Shown here in pieces: positions 16,557 through 25,827 of a DNA stretch of 64,000 bases. Source of the stretch: UBA10103 sp964362305 (GTDB lineage Bacteria; Patescibacteriota; Minisyncoccia; Phycocordibacterales; UBA2100); NCBI GenBank assembly GCA_964362305.1, contig CAYIDY010000001.1, positions 7,287 through 71,286 on the forward strand, given 5' to 3'. The notes under the pieces were generated by a model. The model worked only from the letters and a program-made list of their open reading frames with translations. It was not told the origin of the DNA and made no database searches. The number at the start of each line of letters is the position of its first letter. Position 1 is the first letter of the stretch. Position numbers and translations under genes: made by a program.

Positions 16557-16790
16557 ATGATTACTCACATGGTTGAGGGACTGCCCGTACTATGGATTTG
16601 GGAGTGGGAGCTACAGACACAGCTCTGGTTTCTGGGCGGCGTAGTCGTCTACTTTATTCCGGCAATCGTCGCCTTTATTTTACGACGCAAGGATTGGCCG
16701 GGAATGCTTTTGTTCAATCTGCTCATCGGCTGGACAGTGATGGGTTGGTTTCTTGTATTAAATTGGGTTGTTGGGAACTCGTCTTCGTAG
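16557..16790 (+). CDS. Small membrane protein of the superinfection-immunity (Imm_superinfect) family
   Basis: About 77 residues from ATG 16557 (another ATG at 16569). Two membrane helices flank the motif FILRRKDWPGMLLFNLLIGW followed by TVMGWFLVLNW. This matches the Imm_superinfect pattern, P-x-x-x-A-x-x-R then N-x-x-x-GWT-x-x-GW, named after a phage T4 protein that blocks DNA entry of later phages. The family is widespread in bacterial chromosomes, so the family name is not proof of that role. Upstream in-frame codons overlap the uvrA start and the shared promoter and were discounted. It converges with murB at a 3-nt gap. Confidence 0.75.
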   Translation: MITHMVEGLPVLWIWEWELQTQLWFLGGVVVYFIPAIVAFILRRKDWPGMLLFNLLIGWTVMGWFLVLNWVVGNSSS

Positions 16791-16793
16791 TGC

Positions 16794-17714
16794 TCAAAAA
16801 ATAACAGCTTCTTCTGAAAGCTCGATTCCAAACTCCCGGCGAACAGCTTGTTTAATGTTCTCCGCAAGCTCTTTCACGTCGCGTGCTGTAGCGTTGCCCG
16901 CATTCATCAAATAATTTGGATGTTGCTCGCTGGCCATCGCGTCTCCGACGCGAGCCCCTTTCATGCCTGCTTTTTCGATGAGCCAGCCTGCTGGCACCCT
17001 CCCTTCGCGCGATTGAACACCTTTTTCCTTCTCAAACATTTCGCGCACAGCGCTCGGCGCTACCGGATTCATGAAGTACGAGCCTGCAGCCCGTACATTT
17101 TGGATGTGTCGACGTTCTCGCTCCCTGATGGTTTCTTCTATTGACGCCACCGCTTTTTCATTTTCTACGCGTGCAAGTCTCACTTGCACAAAGGTGATGA
17201 CCCACTCAGGATTCTTTTTGAAAAAACTGTTGCGATAGGCAAACTCACATTCGTTCATTTGAAACTCGCGCACTTCGAAGGTGTGTATATTGAGCGCCTT
17301 TGCATACAAGAGCACATCTTTAATTTCAGTTCCAAAAGCACCGGCATTGCCGCGCACCGCGCCGCCAATCGTGCCTGGAATGCCGGCCAGTTTTTCCCAT
17401 CCACCTATTCCAAGTACTGCAGTTTTTTTAATGAGTTCAAGCAAGTTGCACCCGCTTTCTGCCTCTAGGTCGTTGCCCGACACGCTCCATTTATTCATGG
17501 CAACGTCAATGACAAGTGCCTCAAGAGTATTATCCGGAATCAATACATTGCTTCCGCCAGCCAATATGACATGAGGCACTCCTTTGGAGCGTGCCCAAAG
17601 GAGTGCCTCACGAAGTTCGCCTTCATTTTTAATTTCGACAAAATACCGTGCATCACCACCAATCTCAAAAGTGGTGCGTGGGGCAAGTGGAATTTTTTCT
17701 TGAATGTTTAACAT
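16794..17714 (-). CDS. murB: UDP-N-acetylenolpyruvoylglucosamine reductase
   Basis: FAD/NADPH enzyme completing UDP-MurNAc for peptidoglycan. The FAD-binding motif is TTFEIGGDARYFVEI near the start, then VPHVILAGGSNVLIPD, AGIPGTIGGAVRGNAGAFG, the catalytic segment YRNSFFKK with R-L-A-R after it, and the C-terminal SEQHPNYLMNAGNATA. ATG at 17714 gives 306 residues and is preceded by an AGGAAGGG ribosome-site-like stretch about 11 nt upstream; the TTG at 17723 is less likely. The length fits the type II short MurB group. Confidence 0.95.
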   Translation of the reverse strand: MLNIQEKIPLAPRTTFEIGGDARYFVEIKNEGELREALLWARSKGVPHVILAGGSNVLIPDNTLEALVIDVAMNKWSVSGNDLEAESGCNLLELIKKTAVLGIGGWEKLAGIPGTIGGAVRGNAGAFGTEIKDVLLYAKALNIHTFEVREFQMNECEFAYRNSFFKKNPEWVITFVQVRLARVENEKAVASIEETIRERERRHIQNVRAAGSYFMNPVAPSAVREMFEKEKGVQSREGRVPAGWLIEKAGMKGARVGDAMASEQHPNYLMNAGNATARDVKELAENIKQAVRREFGIELSEEAVIF

Positions 17715-17832
17715 GGTTGACAAATCCCTTCCTCATGGCATCATGCGATGCGGACTCTGGTTGGGGGCAGGTATGTATCTTCGCATATTCGCGCTTGTAC
17801 TGCATTTCTACCCTCAACCAGAGGAGAGTCAG

Positions 17833-17994
17833 ATGACAGTAGATCTGATAGCAAATCTCGCTATCGTTGCGTCAGTCATTGCAGCATGTTTCTCAGTGGC
17901 AGGATTATTAAAAGGAGATCTCTTCGGAGCATTGCTTTTGATTACATCCGCCTACGGGTTCGTCAGTTTGGCTGAAGCGATTTGCACGGTATAG
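17833..17994 (+). CDS. Small two-helix membrane protein
   Basis: A 53-residue ORF from ATG 17833, chosen because AGAGGAG lies 8 nt upstream, one of the clearest ribosome sites in the window. Residues 4-24 and 31-50 are hydrophobic, with a short KGD turn. A longer reading from 17704 would run backward over murB's start and has no membrane-protein character at its front. No family was recognised. It is divergent from murB and convergent with uvrB. Confidence 0.6.
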   Translation: MTVDLIANLAIVASVIAACFSVAGLLKGDLFGALLLITSAYGFVSLAEAICTV

Positions 17995-18124
17995 CGGTTG
18001 GGGCCGGCATCCGAAAGGAGGTAACGCCGGCTCTCCTCATTTCTCACTTTCCACCATACGCAATCATGCAAGGCTAAGCCTTGCATTAGGGCTTGGTGGC
18101 GAATCGATTTAAGTCGTATTTTTG
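17995..18124. terminator. Convergent gene-end region with a perfect 21-nt palindrome
   Basis: Between the small membrane-protein gene and uvrB lie two inverted repeats: GCCGGC arms around 18002-18034, and ATGCAAGGCT-A-AGCCTTGCAT at 18066-18086 (10-bp arms). Neither has a long T run. The second belongs to a dispersed palindrome family also seen at 29629-29670 and 32431-32448. Confidence 0.6.
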
Positions 18125-20221
18125 CTATTTGCGGGATTTTCGCCCTTTGAGCGGGACTGTGCTACTCAGTATCTTCTCGTCTTTATTCGCCTTCTTTGGT
18201 CTGTCACTTTTGTCGGCCTTCTCTTCCTCAAGTTTTCGAATCTCATCGCGCAAAAGTGCTGCGGTTTCAAAATCCAATCGGTCAGCTGCCTCATGCATCT
18301 GTCTTCGTTTCTCTTTCAGAAGCTTTGCGATGTCTCCACCAAACGCGGCGCGGTCCAAACTGGTAAGTTCTTGAATCGCTCGGTTTCTCGCTCGTTGGAT
18401 GTCGCCGACAATGTCGTGAATACGCTTCTTAACAGTCGTCGGAGTAATTCCATGCTTCGTGTTATAAGCAACTTGCTTCTCGCGACGACGATTTGTTTCC
18501 CCTATTGCGCGCTCCATCGAGCCCGTCATACCATCCGCATACAGAATCACACGACCATTCACATTTCGCGCAGCGCGCCCAATGGTTTGAATCAGCGAGG
18601 TCTGACTGCGTAGGAACCCTTCTTTGTCTGCATCAAGAATTCCTACGAGCTCTACTTCAGGTAAGTCCAATCCTTCTCGGAGCAAGTTAACGCCCACTAA
18701 CACATCAAATGTTCCTTTACGGAAATCAGTAAGAATTTCAATTCGCTCGATAGTTTTGATATCGCTATGTATGTACCGAGCTTTAATACCCTTCTCAATC
18801 AAAAACTGCGCTAAGTCTTCCGCCATCTTTTTTGTGAGAACGGTCACCATTGAGCGAGCGTCTTTCTTCGTGACAATCTCCGCTTCACGTATGAAGTCTT
18901 TGACTTGTCCGACATACTCATCTTTCGCCACTATTGGCCGTACTATGATTTCAGGGTCAATAAGTCCCGTCGGACGAATAATCATTTCTACTGGCTTTCC
19001 ACCCTTCACTAGCTCGTATTCCGCTGGTGTCGCACTGGTATAAATCGTCTGTCCAGTATTCTGAACAAATTCCTCAAATTTTAAAGGACGGTTGTCCACG
19101 CAGCTGGGAAGACGAAAACCGTGTTCGGTCAGTGTCAGTTTGCGTGAGCGGTCTCCCGAATACATTGCGCCAATCTGCGACACGGTCACGTGCGATTCAT
19201 CGATAATGGTGAGGAAATCTGGCGTGCCGTCCGGCTTGTGCGGAAAATAGCTGAGAAGCGTGTACGGCGGCTCTCCCGGCGCGCGTCGGTCAAAGTGGCG
19301 CGAGTAGTTTTCAATTCCGTTGCAGTAGCCAAATTCGCGAATCATCGAAATATCCTGGCGCGTGCGCCGCTTGAGGCGCTCGTGCTCCAATATCTTCCCT
19401 TCTGCCTGGAGCTCCTTCAATCTCTCTGCCAATTCTGCTTCCATATCGGCGAGCGCAGCGTCGGTGACGTCTTGTGGCGTCACGTAATGGCGTGCAGGAA
19501 AGATGAAGACACCATGTTCTTCTTTTTTAATAACGCGCGTAATCGGATCCATTTCCTCTATTTTGCTTATTGCACCACCGCCAAGATGAATGCGATACAC
19601 AATACGCTCGTTTGCCGGCATGACTTCCACGCGCTCGCCAAGAGCGCGAAAGGTTCCGGGCGACAAATCGCCGGGCGTTCGTTCAAAATGCATGGCGACC
19701 AATTTTCGTGTGAGGGATGCGCGCGTCATCGTTTCCCCAACATTCAATTTAAGATTCACTTTTTCGTATTCTATCGGCGAGCCCAAGCCGTAAATACAAG
19801 ACACTGATGCGACAATGATGACGTCGTCGCGGGTAAGAAGCGCCTGCGTCGCGGCGTGACGCAACCGCTCGATATCCTCGTTAATCATGGCCTCTTTCTC
19901 GATGTACGTGTCGGAAACCGGCACGTACGCTTCCGGTTGGTAGTAGTCGTAATACGAGACGAAATAATGCACAGCGTTGTTCGGGAAAAATTCGCGATAT
20001 TCCGCCGCCAATTGAGCGGCGAGTGTTTTGTTGTGCGCTATGACGAGTGTTGGCTTCCCCCATTCGTGAATGATATTTGCCATGGTGTACGTCTTGCCGG
20101 AGCCGGTGACACCAAGAAGTGTCTGGTCGCGTTTGCCTTCCCGCAAGCCATCCATAAGTGCAGTAATGGCGTGTGGCTGGTCTCCGGAAGGTGTGTACGC
20201 GCTTTCTAGTTGGAATGACAT
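18125..20221 (-). CDS. uvrB: UvrABC system protein B
   Basis: DNA helicase-like damage verifier of nucleotide excision repair that takes DNA from UvrA and recruits UvrC. It has 698 residues, full length for the family. Visible motifs are Walker A GVTGSGKT (about 39-46), the beta-hairpin YYDYYQPEAYVP, the DEAD-like IIDESHVT, the helicase motif TIGRAARN and the C-terminal UVR motif (LKEKRRQMHEAADRLDFETA) that pairs with UvrC. The ATG follows directly on SFQLESAYTPSGDQPHAI, a typical UvrB N-terminus. It is transcribed alone. Confidence 0.97.
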   Translation of the reverse strand: MSFQLESAYTPSGDQPHAITALMDGLREGKRDQTLLGVTGSGKTYTMANIIHEWGKPTLVIAHNKTLAAQLAAEYREFFPNNAVHYFVSYYDYYQPEAYVPVSDTYIEKEAMINEDIERLRHAATQALLTRDDVIIVASVSCIYGLGSPIEYEKVNLKLNVGETMTRASLTRKLVAMHFERTPGDLSPGTFRALGERVEVMPANERIVYRIHLGGGAISKIEEMDPITRVIKKEEHGVFIFPARHYVTPQDVTDAALADMEAELAERLKELQAEGKILEHERLKRRTRQDISMIREFGYCNGIENYSRHFDRRAPGEPPYTLLSYFPHKPDGTPDFLTIIDESHVTVSQIGAMYSGDRSRKLTLTEHGFRLPSCVDNRPLKFEEFVQNTGQTIYTSATPAEYELVKGGKPVEMIIRPTGLIDPEIIVRPIVAKDEYVGQVKDFIREAEIVTKKDARSMVTVLTKKMAEDLAQFLIEKGIKARYIHSDIKTIERIEILTDFRKGTFDVLVGVNLLREGLDLPEVELVGILDADKEGFLRSQTSLIQTIGRAARNVNGRVILYADGMTGSMERAIGETNRRREKQVAYNTKHGITPTTVKKRIHDIVGDIQRARNRAIQELTSLDRAAFGGDIAKLLKEKRRQMHEAADRLDFETAALLRDEIRKLEEEKADKSDRPKKANKDEKILSSTVPLKGRKSRK

Positions 20222-20295
20222 CGCATGAGTGTGCCGTATCTACGCGAACTCCGCAATCACGTTGCGTAATAAACTATGTATGTAACTATAGTGAC

Positions 20296-20571
20296 ATGAA
20301 TAAAGAAAGGTACTCGTTCCCGGAACCCGAAGGTGTGGAGCATCACCGAATGATGCCTGGAGAATCAATTACTCCGTATGAGAAGCAAGAGCGTGATAAG
20401 TCTGCGAAGCATGCAGACACACTTGTAAAAAAAGCCGATGAGTCTGCCCTGAAGAATGGACGTGCACTCAATGAGGAAGAGAAGAAAGCCATTTGGCAGG
20501 AGGCATTTCTGAAAGCCGAAAAAGCGCGTCTCGTCAGAGAAAAAAAGCCCGACACGAGTCGTGACTATTAG
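20296..20571 (+). CDS. Small charged helical protein of unknown function
   Basis: A 91-residue, highly charged protein (Lys/Glu/Ala-rich, predicted helical from about residue 26 onward) with no membrane segment or Cys. I do not recognise a family. ATG 20296 is chosen over an upstream ATG at 20173, because the longer form would overlap the uvrB start and has a different composition. It ends 6 nt before the tyrS stop on the opposite strand. Coding status is supported by composition and fit to its neighbours. Confidence 0.6.
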   Translation: MNKERYSFPEPEGVEHHRMMPGESITPYEKQERDKSAKHADTLVKKADESALKNGRALNEEEKKAIWQEAFLKAEKARLVREKKPDTSRDY

Positions 20572-20577
20572 CGCTGA

Positions 20578-21834
20578 TTACGCAAGGGTGAGTACACTCA
20601 CGGTGCGCTTCCCTCGCTTAAGAAGCGCTACAGAAGCACTCTCAAAATCTTCTTTCATGACCAGGCGATTTGTATCTGACACCTTCGCTCCGTTCAAGGT
20701 AATTGCCCCATCTTCGGTAAATTGACGCGCTTCGCGTTTCGATGATGCAAGATTCGCGCGAACTAGAACATCTGCCAACAATTCCCCTAGTTTTACCTCG
20801 CAGGACGGAGCCTCTTGTTTCAAAAGTTCAATGTCTTTTTTAGTTAGATTTTCAACCGCGTTCACATCACCAACAAAAAGAACCGATGATATTTTGCCTA
20901 CAGCTACCGCTGTTTCCGTACCATGAACGAGCTCTGTAACGCTATGAGCAAGTGCTCTTTGCGCATTGCGACGTTCGGGATGCTCTCGATGATCATTTAA
21001 CCATCTCTCGATTTCGGATTTCGGAAGCAATGTCATCTTGAACAAGAGCTCCTCAACCATCTCGTCGTCGACATTAAGCCAAAATTGATAGAACTGAAAC
21101 GGCGACGTCTTTTTTGCATCAAGCCACACCGCATTTCCTTCCGATTTTCCAAATTTCTTGCCGGCTTTATCCACAAGCAGTGGCCACGACAGCGCGTACG
21201 CTTTGTTTCCCATCTTGCGTCGAATAAGCTCTACTCCTGAAATAATATTTCCCCACTGGTCGGAGCCGCCGACTTGTAAGTCGCATCCATAACGCTTGTT
21301 CAATTCAAGGAAGTCGTATGCCTGCAGGAGCATGTATGAGAATTCGGTGTACGAGATACTTTGGTCGGGCGTCTCGAGGCGTGGACGAACGGTGTCGCGT
21401 TTTATCATTTCATTGACGGTGAAATGCTTGCCGATATCGCGCAAAAACTCCATGTAGTTAATCTTATGAAGCCATTCAGCATTGTTAACCATTTCAAACT
21501 CGACGCCGCCGAGAAGCTGTGAAAATTGTGCGCGCAGCGCCATTGCATTTGCAGCGACGGTTTCTTCTGAGAGTAGGTTGCGCTCAGCGCTTTTGCCGCC
21601 AGGGTCTCCTACCATTCCCGTTCCTCCTCCAACGATAACTATAAGCATATGCCCGGCATCGACGAATCGGCGAAGGACGAGCATGCCCATCAATTGGCCG
21701 GCGTGCATAGAATCTGCCGTAGGGTCAACACCTAAATAGAGCGTACGCTTCTCGCCATCTACTATCTCCTCCAAGCTCTCTGCCGAGAACTGATACACGT
21801 ACCCCCGTTCCTTTAGTACCTCTGACAGCTTCAT
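20578..21834 (-). CDS. tyrS: Tyrosyl-tRNA synthetase
   Basis: Class I synthetase charging tRNA-Tyr. The Rossmann domain has YLGVDPTADSMHAGQLMGML (the HIGH-like site), VGGGTGMVGDPGGKS, the tyrosine-binding LQAYDFLEL and QVGGSDQWGNI, and the KMSKS-like KFGKSEGN. An S4 RNA-binding domain is at the C-terminus (LVRANLASSKREARQF). Here 418 residues from ATG 21834, where a TATATT box ends exactly 6 nt before ATG, so the mRNA should be leaderless. An intrinsic terminator lies directly upstream; no T-box was seen. Confidence 0.96.
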   Translation of the reverse strand: MKLSEVLKERGYVYQFSAESLEEIVDGEKRTLYLGVDPTADSMHAGQLMGMLVLRRFVDAGHMLIVIVGGGTGMVGDPGGKSAERNLLSEETVAANAMALRAQFSQLLGGVEFEMVNNAEWLHKINYMEFLRDIGKHFTVNEMIKRDTVRPRLETPDQSISYTEFSYMLLQAYDFLELNKRYGCDLQVGGSDQWGNIISGVELIRRKMGNKAYALSWPLLVDKAGKKFGKSEGNAVWLDAKKTSPFQFYQFWLNVDDEMVEELLFKMTLLPKSEIERWLNDHREHPERRNAQRALAHSVTELVHGTETAVAVGKISSVLFVGDVNAVENLTKKDIELLKQEAPSCEVKLGELLADVLVRANLASSKREARQFTEDGAITLNGAKVSDTNRLVMKEDFESASVALLKRGKRTVSVLTLA

Positions 21835-21850
21835 GGCGGAAATATAGCAC

Positions 21851-21919
21851 AAAAAAGTGGCGCTCGACCTACAGAAGGGAGCGCCAAGTGTGCCTCAGGA
21901 ACGGAGGGGTATCCTGAGG
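21851..21919 (-). terminator. Double hairpin with T-run between the zincin gene and tyrS
   Basis: Reading the minus strand, CCTCAGGA/TCCTGAGG arms (21893-21919) are followed by a TGGCGCTC/GAGCGCCA stem (21858-21886), one C and six T (21856-21851). This is a good rho-independent terminator for the msrA-zincin transcript. It ends only 5 nt before the tyrS -10 box. Confidence 0.8.
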
Positions 21920-21966
21920 GTGTCGGTAGACTATTCCGAATGTAGAAATAGACAATATGGACACGG

Positions 21967-22359
21967 CTAACTATCTGTGTCGCGTAGGTGTTCTCGAAAT
22001 CGGACCTCGTCCTCATCCATCCCGAAATGGTGCGCGTATTCATGCCAAATAGTCTCGGCAACGACCTCTCGTACATCTTTACCATCTTCTTCCGCGGCTT
22101 CTAAAATTGGCTTTATATACAGCGTAATAGTGTCCGGCATTGTTACGCCAACACCATACATTTCCCCTCTTTCTGAAAGTGGAATTCCTTGATAGTAACC
22201 GAGCAGTGTCTCATCCACGCCCAAATTTTCACGCTTTCGAACCTCCTCAGTCGGCTCGTCTTCAACTAAAAGTGCAACGTTCTTAATCTTCGCTTGCACC
22301 CACTCGGGCAGGCGCGAATACCCTTCCTCTGCCAGTTTCTCAAATTCTTCGCGAGTCAT
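21967..22359 (-). CDS. Minimal zincin metallopeptidase-like protein (DUF1025 type)
   Basis: About 130 residues with the zinc motif HEYAHHFGMDE (HExxH followed by a downstream acidic residue), typical of the small 'MMP-like' zincins. The family is small and cytosolic, and its substrates are unknown. ATG 22359 places the start 7 nt after the msrA stop; the longer reading to 22416 overlaps msrA and has a poor N-terminus. The gene pair msrA-zincin is probably one transcript ending at the double hairpin before tyrS. Confidence 0.85.
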   Translation of the reverse strand: MTREEFEKLAEEGYSRLPEWVQAKIKNVALLVEDEPTEEVRKRENLGVDETLLGYYQGIPLSERGEMYGVGVTMPDTITLYIKPILEAAEEDGKDVREVVAETIWHEYAHHFGMDEDEVRFREHLRDTDS

Positions 22360-22366
22360 TTGGCGA

Positions 22367-22906
22367 TTATGCTTCAAGATTAACCAATTGCGCAAATCGC
22401 TTCCGTACCTTCTCAATCTTTGGCTCGATAATTACTTGGCAATACGGTGCCGATGTATTGCTTTTGAAGTAATCCTGGTGGTAACTTTCGGCCGCGTAAA
22501 ACGCCTCAAACGGAACGAGTTGTGTAACGACGCGCGTGCCATCTTTCAGTGATTCATTTACTTCGTGAATGATTTTCTCGGCGACTCGTTTTTCGTCCTC
22601 GTTGTTGTAAAATATGACGGAGCGATATTGCTCGCCAACGTCGGCGCCTTGCCTATTGGGCGTCGTTGGATCATGGGAGCCGAAAAATACCGTCAGCAGA
22701 TCTTCGTAAGAAATTTGTGCGGGGTCATAAGTAACACGAATCACCTCGGCATGCCCTGTCGCCCCACCCGAGACTTGCTCATACGAAGGATTTTCTTTAG
22801 CGCCGCCGGCGTATCCTGACTCGACATTTGAAACGCCGCGCAACATACGAAAAACCGCCTCCGTACACCAAAAACATCCACCACCAAATACCACCTGCTT
22901 GTTCAT
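22367..22906 (-). CDS. msrA: Peptide methionine-S-sulfoxide reductase MsrA
   Basis: Repairs the S-epimer of methionine sulfoxide. The catalytic motif GGGCFWCTEA is at residues 8-17, followed by GYAGG, YEQVSGGATGHAEVI and YDPAQISYEDLL, all standard. 179 residues is usual size. There is a Cys near the C-terminus (APYCQV) that could resolve the disulfide. The TATACT box at 22914-22919 ends 7 nt before ATG. MsrB is encoded 28 kb away, so both epimers can be repaired. Confidence 0.96.
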   Translation of the reverse strand: MNKQVVFGGGCFWCTEAVFRMLRGVSNVESGYAGGAKENPSYEQVSGGATGHAEVIRVTYDPAQISYEDLLTVFFGSHDPTTPNRQGADVGEQYRSVIFYNNEDEKRVAEKIIHEVNESLKDGTRVVTQLVPFEAFYAAESYHQDYFKSNTSAPYCQVIIEPKIEKVRKRFAQLVNLEA

Positions 22907-22966
22907 AAAGAAAAGTATATACCCATATCGCTAATTCTCTATACAACGACATGATAAACTTTATTC

Positions 22967-24559
22967 GTGTCATTCTTTAAAACGTATTCATACGCTGCGC
23001 TCGCAGTCGCGTGTGTCCTCCTCATTATTCTGTGGCAATTTTTGAATTCAACAGAAAATCCTGAAAATACGTATACCGTGACGGAGCAGCCATTACAGCG
23101 ACTTATTGCATTCTCGGGAACTGTCGTACCGCATCAAAGTGTTGAATTAGCCTTCGAAGTATCCGGGCGCATAAACACCATTGCGGTTGATGTGGGAGAC
23201 CGTGTTGAACGCGGAACGCTCTTGGCCCAGCTGGATACCACGAGCATCGATGCTGCCCTCGCTGGCGAAAAGGCGGCTCTCGATTCTCAAAAGGCGAGCC
23301 TTGCTGCGCTCGAACGCGGTACGCGACCAGAAGAGAAGGCCGTTGCTCAAGCGGAGCTTGACCGCGCTGAATCGGCCGCGAGGGAATCTCGCCAGTCGCT
23401 CACCAATGCGCTTACCGAGGCGTATGCGACCGCAGATACCGCCGTTCACAAGACGGCCGACCAGCTCTTTGACCAACCAAAAACATTGCCGCGTCTTTTG
23501 TATTATGGCAAAGACGCCGGCAGCATTCCCCGAATTGAAAGCTCGAGACTTACTATAGAAATAATGTTAAACGCGTGGTACTCGGACATTCGCGCACTCA
23601 TTGGAAATGCTTTCACCTCGCCATTAGTTGCATTGGTCGCGACGACATTTACATCTGACTCCTCTCTGGAAGTAGGAATTGAATCTGCTCGCAAGAATCT
23701 CCTTGCGACCAACTACTTCCTGAACGAACTGATTGCGTACGCACGCTCGATTATTCCTGGAGCAAACATCACACAGGCAGAAATTGACGCTTATGTTACG
23801 GCGCTTACCTTAGAACGTACGGCGATTCTGACTGAACTCACGCAACTTAACGCAGCGGTTGAAGCGCTTTCCGATGCAGTGCAGGCCGAATCACTCGCTC
23901 AAGCGCGCTTTCAACTTTCCGAGGCTGGTAACGCTTCTGAAGAGCTCGACGGTGCGCGAGCACGGGTGAATGCTCAGGATGCGCGCGTTCGGGAGTTCGT
24001 GAGCAATCGTGACGCCTACATAGTTCGCAGCCCTTTTTCCGCTGTCGTGACGACGCGACAGGCAGAAGTGGGCGAACTCGCAACGGCAGGAACTCCTGTT
24101 TTTTCACTCGATGGCGACGGCGAATTGGAAATAGACGCGCGTATTTCTGAATTAGATGTCGTCGCGCTGCGTGTAGGAGATACGGCGGAAGTCGTCTTTG
24201 ACGCACTGGAACAACGTGTGCCTACGTACGCTACGGTTGCTCATATTGACCCTGCCGAAACAGTGCTTGATGGAATTGCGGGGTATGGCGTAACGCTGAC
24301 ATTCAACGAGTTGCCACAGGGTGCGCGCGCGGGCATGTCTGTAGACGTCATAGTCAGTAAAATTGAAAGGGAACGGGCCCTAGCCGCGCAAATGGGTTTT
24401 ATTCGAAAAGACAATGGAATTGCATACGTGCAGGTATTGGAAAATGGCAGAATTTCCGAGCGCGTAGTGACTCTGGGAATCACCATCCCCGGTAGTTTTG
24501 TTGAGCTTCTTAATGATGTGCGCCCCGGCGATGTATTAGTGCCGTATGTCGCACGCTAA
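22967..24559 (+). CDS. Membrane-fusion/adaptor protein of an ABC exporter (HlyD/MacA-like)
   Basis: 530 residues with an N-terminal membrane anchor (residues about 8-23), a lipoyl/barrel-sandwich half (VPHQSVELAFEVSGRINTIA, VGDRVERGTLLAQLD), a long helical hairpin region (about 90-350) and the second half plus beta-barrel (YIVRSPFSAVVTTRQAEVGE). It would link the permease encoded next to substrates outside the membrane. The start is GTG at 22967; a TAAACT box ends 6 nt upstream. The end overlaps the permease gene by 14 nt. In a cell without an outer membrane such an adaptor would work in the wall space, as in Gram-positive YknX-type systems. Confidence 0.88.
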   Translation: MSFFKTYSYAALAVACVLLIILWQFLNSTENPENTYTVTEQPLQRLIAFSGTVVPHQSVELAFEVSGRINTIAVDVGDRVERGTLLAQLDTTSIDAALAGEKAALDSQKASLAALERGTRPEEKAVAQAELDRAESAARESRQSLTNALTEAYATADTAVHKTADQLFDQPKTLPRLLYYGKDAGSIPRIESSRLTIEIMLNAWYSDIRALIGNAFTSPLVALVATTFTSDSSLEVGIESARKNLLATNYFLNELIAYARSIIPGANITQAEIDAYVTALTLERTAILTELTQLNAAVEALSDAVQAESLAQARFQLSEAGNASEELDGARARVNAQDARVREFVSNRDAYIVRSPFSAVVTTRQAEVGELATAGTPVFSLDGDGELEIDARISELDVVALRVGDTAEVVFDALEQRVPTYATVAHIDPAETVLDGIAGYGVTLTFNELPQGARAGMSVDVIVSKIERERALAAQMGFIRKDNGIAYVQVLENGRISERVVTLGITIPGSFVELLNDVRPGDVLVPYVAR

Positions 24560-25826
24560 ATTCGAGTCTCCGAAAATGCTCGTCACGCTGCGCGTGGCGC
24601 TCTTTCTTGCACGACGCTACATTGTTCGCACAAATCCATGGCAGACGATTCTCGTCGTTTTTGTCATGATGCTGACATTCTTGAACCTTGTAGTTGTAAA
24701 CGGCATTCTCGTTGGACTCATAGACGGTGCCGTTTTTGGATACAAGAAGAACTATGCAGGCGACTTGTTGATTCAAAAAATGCCTGAAAAAGATCAAATT
24801 GACCATGCGTCCGCGATTCTTGCAGCGCTTGAAAGCGAGCCAGGCATTCTTGCTTATTCTCCACGAATAGTTGAAGCGGGAACGATAGAAGCACATTTTA
24901 GAGAGTCAGTGGCATTTCCTGACGAGGTTCGAGACCGCGTTGGTGTAGCAGTTGTTGGGCTCGATATTGGCAAAGAAGCATCCGTCACTTCACTCACGAC
25001 ATCCGTCGTGGAAGGTGAGTTTCTTACTGAAACGGATGATGATTATGTTGTGATTGGTGGCAATCTTATTGACCGATATTTCCCCGCTGCCATCGGTTTA
25101 CAAACACTCTCCAATGTTTTTCCCGGCGACCGTGTTCGCATAGAAGTAGGTTCTGTTGCTCGTGAATTCAAAATTAAGGGCATTGTCCGCACAAAAGCAG
25201 ACAATGCTGATCTCCGCGTGTACATGCTTGCGTCGCAGCTCAAAAAGATGCGAAATGGGCTCGATTCTTCCCCGCTTGATGAGTTTGCAATAAAAATTGC
25301 ACCGAATACATCTCTTGAAACGGTGCGCGCGCGCATACTGTCCTATGGAATAGGGGCACTCGCACTTGTGCAAACGAGCGAAGAGGCTATTGGAGAATTT
25401 ATTGATGAAATAAAGGACACGTTCGCAATTCTTGGCAACATTATTGGAAGTATTTCGGTTATCGTCGCGTCTATCACGATCTTTATCATCATTTTCATCA
25501 CCGCAATCACACGACAAAAGTACATTGGCATTCTAAAAGGAATTGGCATATCTGGCCTTACCATTGAGTTCTCATATGTCTTTCTCTCCCTGTTCTACTC
25601 ACTTCTTGGAATCACGGGAGGCGTTCTTATTCTCTACGGCGTACTTGTCCCCTATTTCGAGGCACACCCCATCGACTTCCCCTTTAGCTGGGGCGTTTTG
25701 AGTGTGACCGAACTTGGCGTCGTTGTGCGCAGTTCAATTCTCGCCATCACTACTATCATTGCAGGTTACATCCCGGCACGGCTCATTGTTAAACGCAATA
25801 CCTTAGACTCTATTCTCGGACGATAA
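24546..25826 (+). CDS. ABC exporter permease, FtsX/MacB-type
   Basis: 426 residues. One N-terminal membrane helix (about 36-58) is followed by an extracytoplasmic MacB-like domain (about 60-290) and three C-terminal helices (about 300-330, 350-375, 390-415), the FtsX fold. The end ARLIVKRNTLDSILGR matches the 'P-A-R-x-A-x-x-x-x-P-x-x-A-L' style tail of the family. It overlaps the adaptor gene and lies 1 nt before the ATPase gene, giving a three-gene export unit. The substrate is unknown. Confidence 0.88.
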   Translation: MSHAKFESPKMLVTLRVALFLARRYIVRTNPWQTILVVFVMMLTFLNLVVVNGILVGLIDGAVFGYKKNYAGDLLIQKMPEKDQIDHASAILAALESEPGILAYSPRIVEAGTIEAHFRESVAFPDEVRDRVGVAVVGLDIGKEASVTSLTTSVVEGEFLTETDDDYVVIGGNLIDRYFPAAIGLQTLSNVFPGDRVRIEVGSVAREFKIKGIVRTKADNADLRVYMLASQLKKMRNGLDSSPLDEFAIKIAPNTSLETVRARILSYGIGALALVQTSEEAIGEFIDEIKDTFAILGNIIGSISVIVASITIFIIIFITAITRQKYIGILKGIGISGLTIEFSYVFLSLFYSLLGITGGVLILYGVLVPYFEAHPIDFPFSWGVLSVTELGVVVRSSILAITTIIAGYIPARLIVKRNTLDSILGR

Positions 25827-25827
25827 T

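Noticed and set aside
16557..16790. Prophage remnant because of the superinfection-immunity family name
   Set aside because: No other phage gene, integrase or attachment repeat is nearby, and the family is common in chromosomes.
21851..21919. T-box leader for tyrS
   Set aside because: There is no specifier loop or T-box sequence and the region is under 100 nt; the structure reads as a terminator of the upstream gene, with the tyrS -10 box after it.
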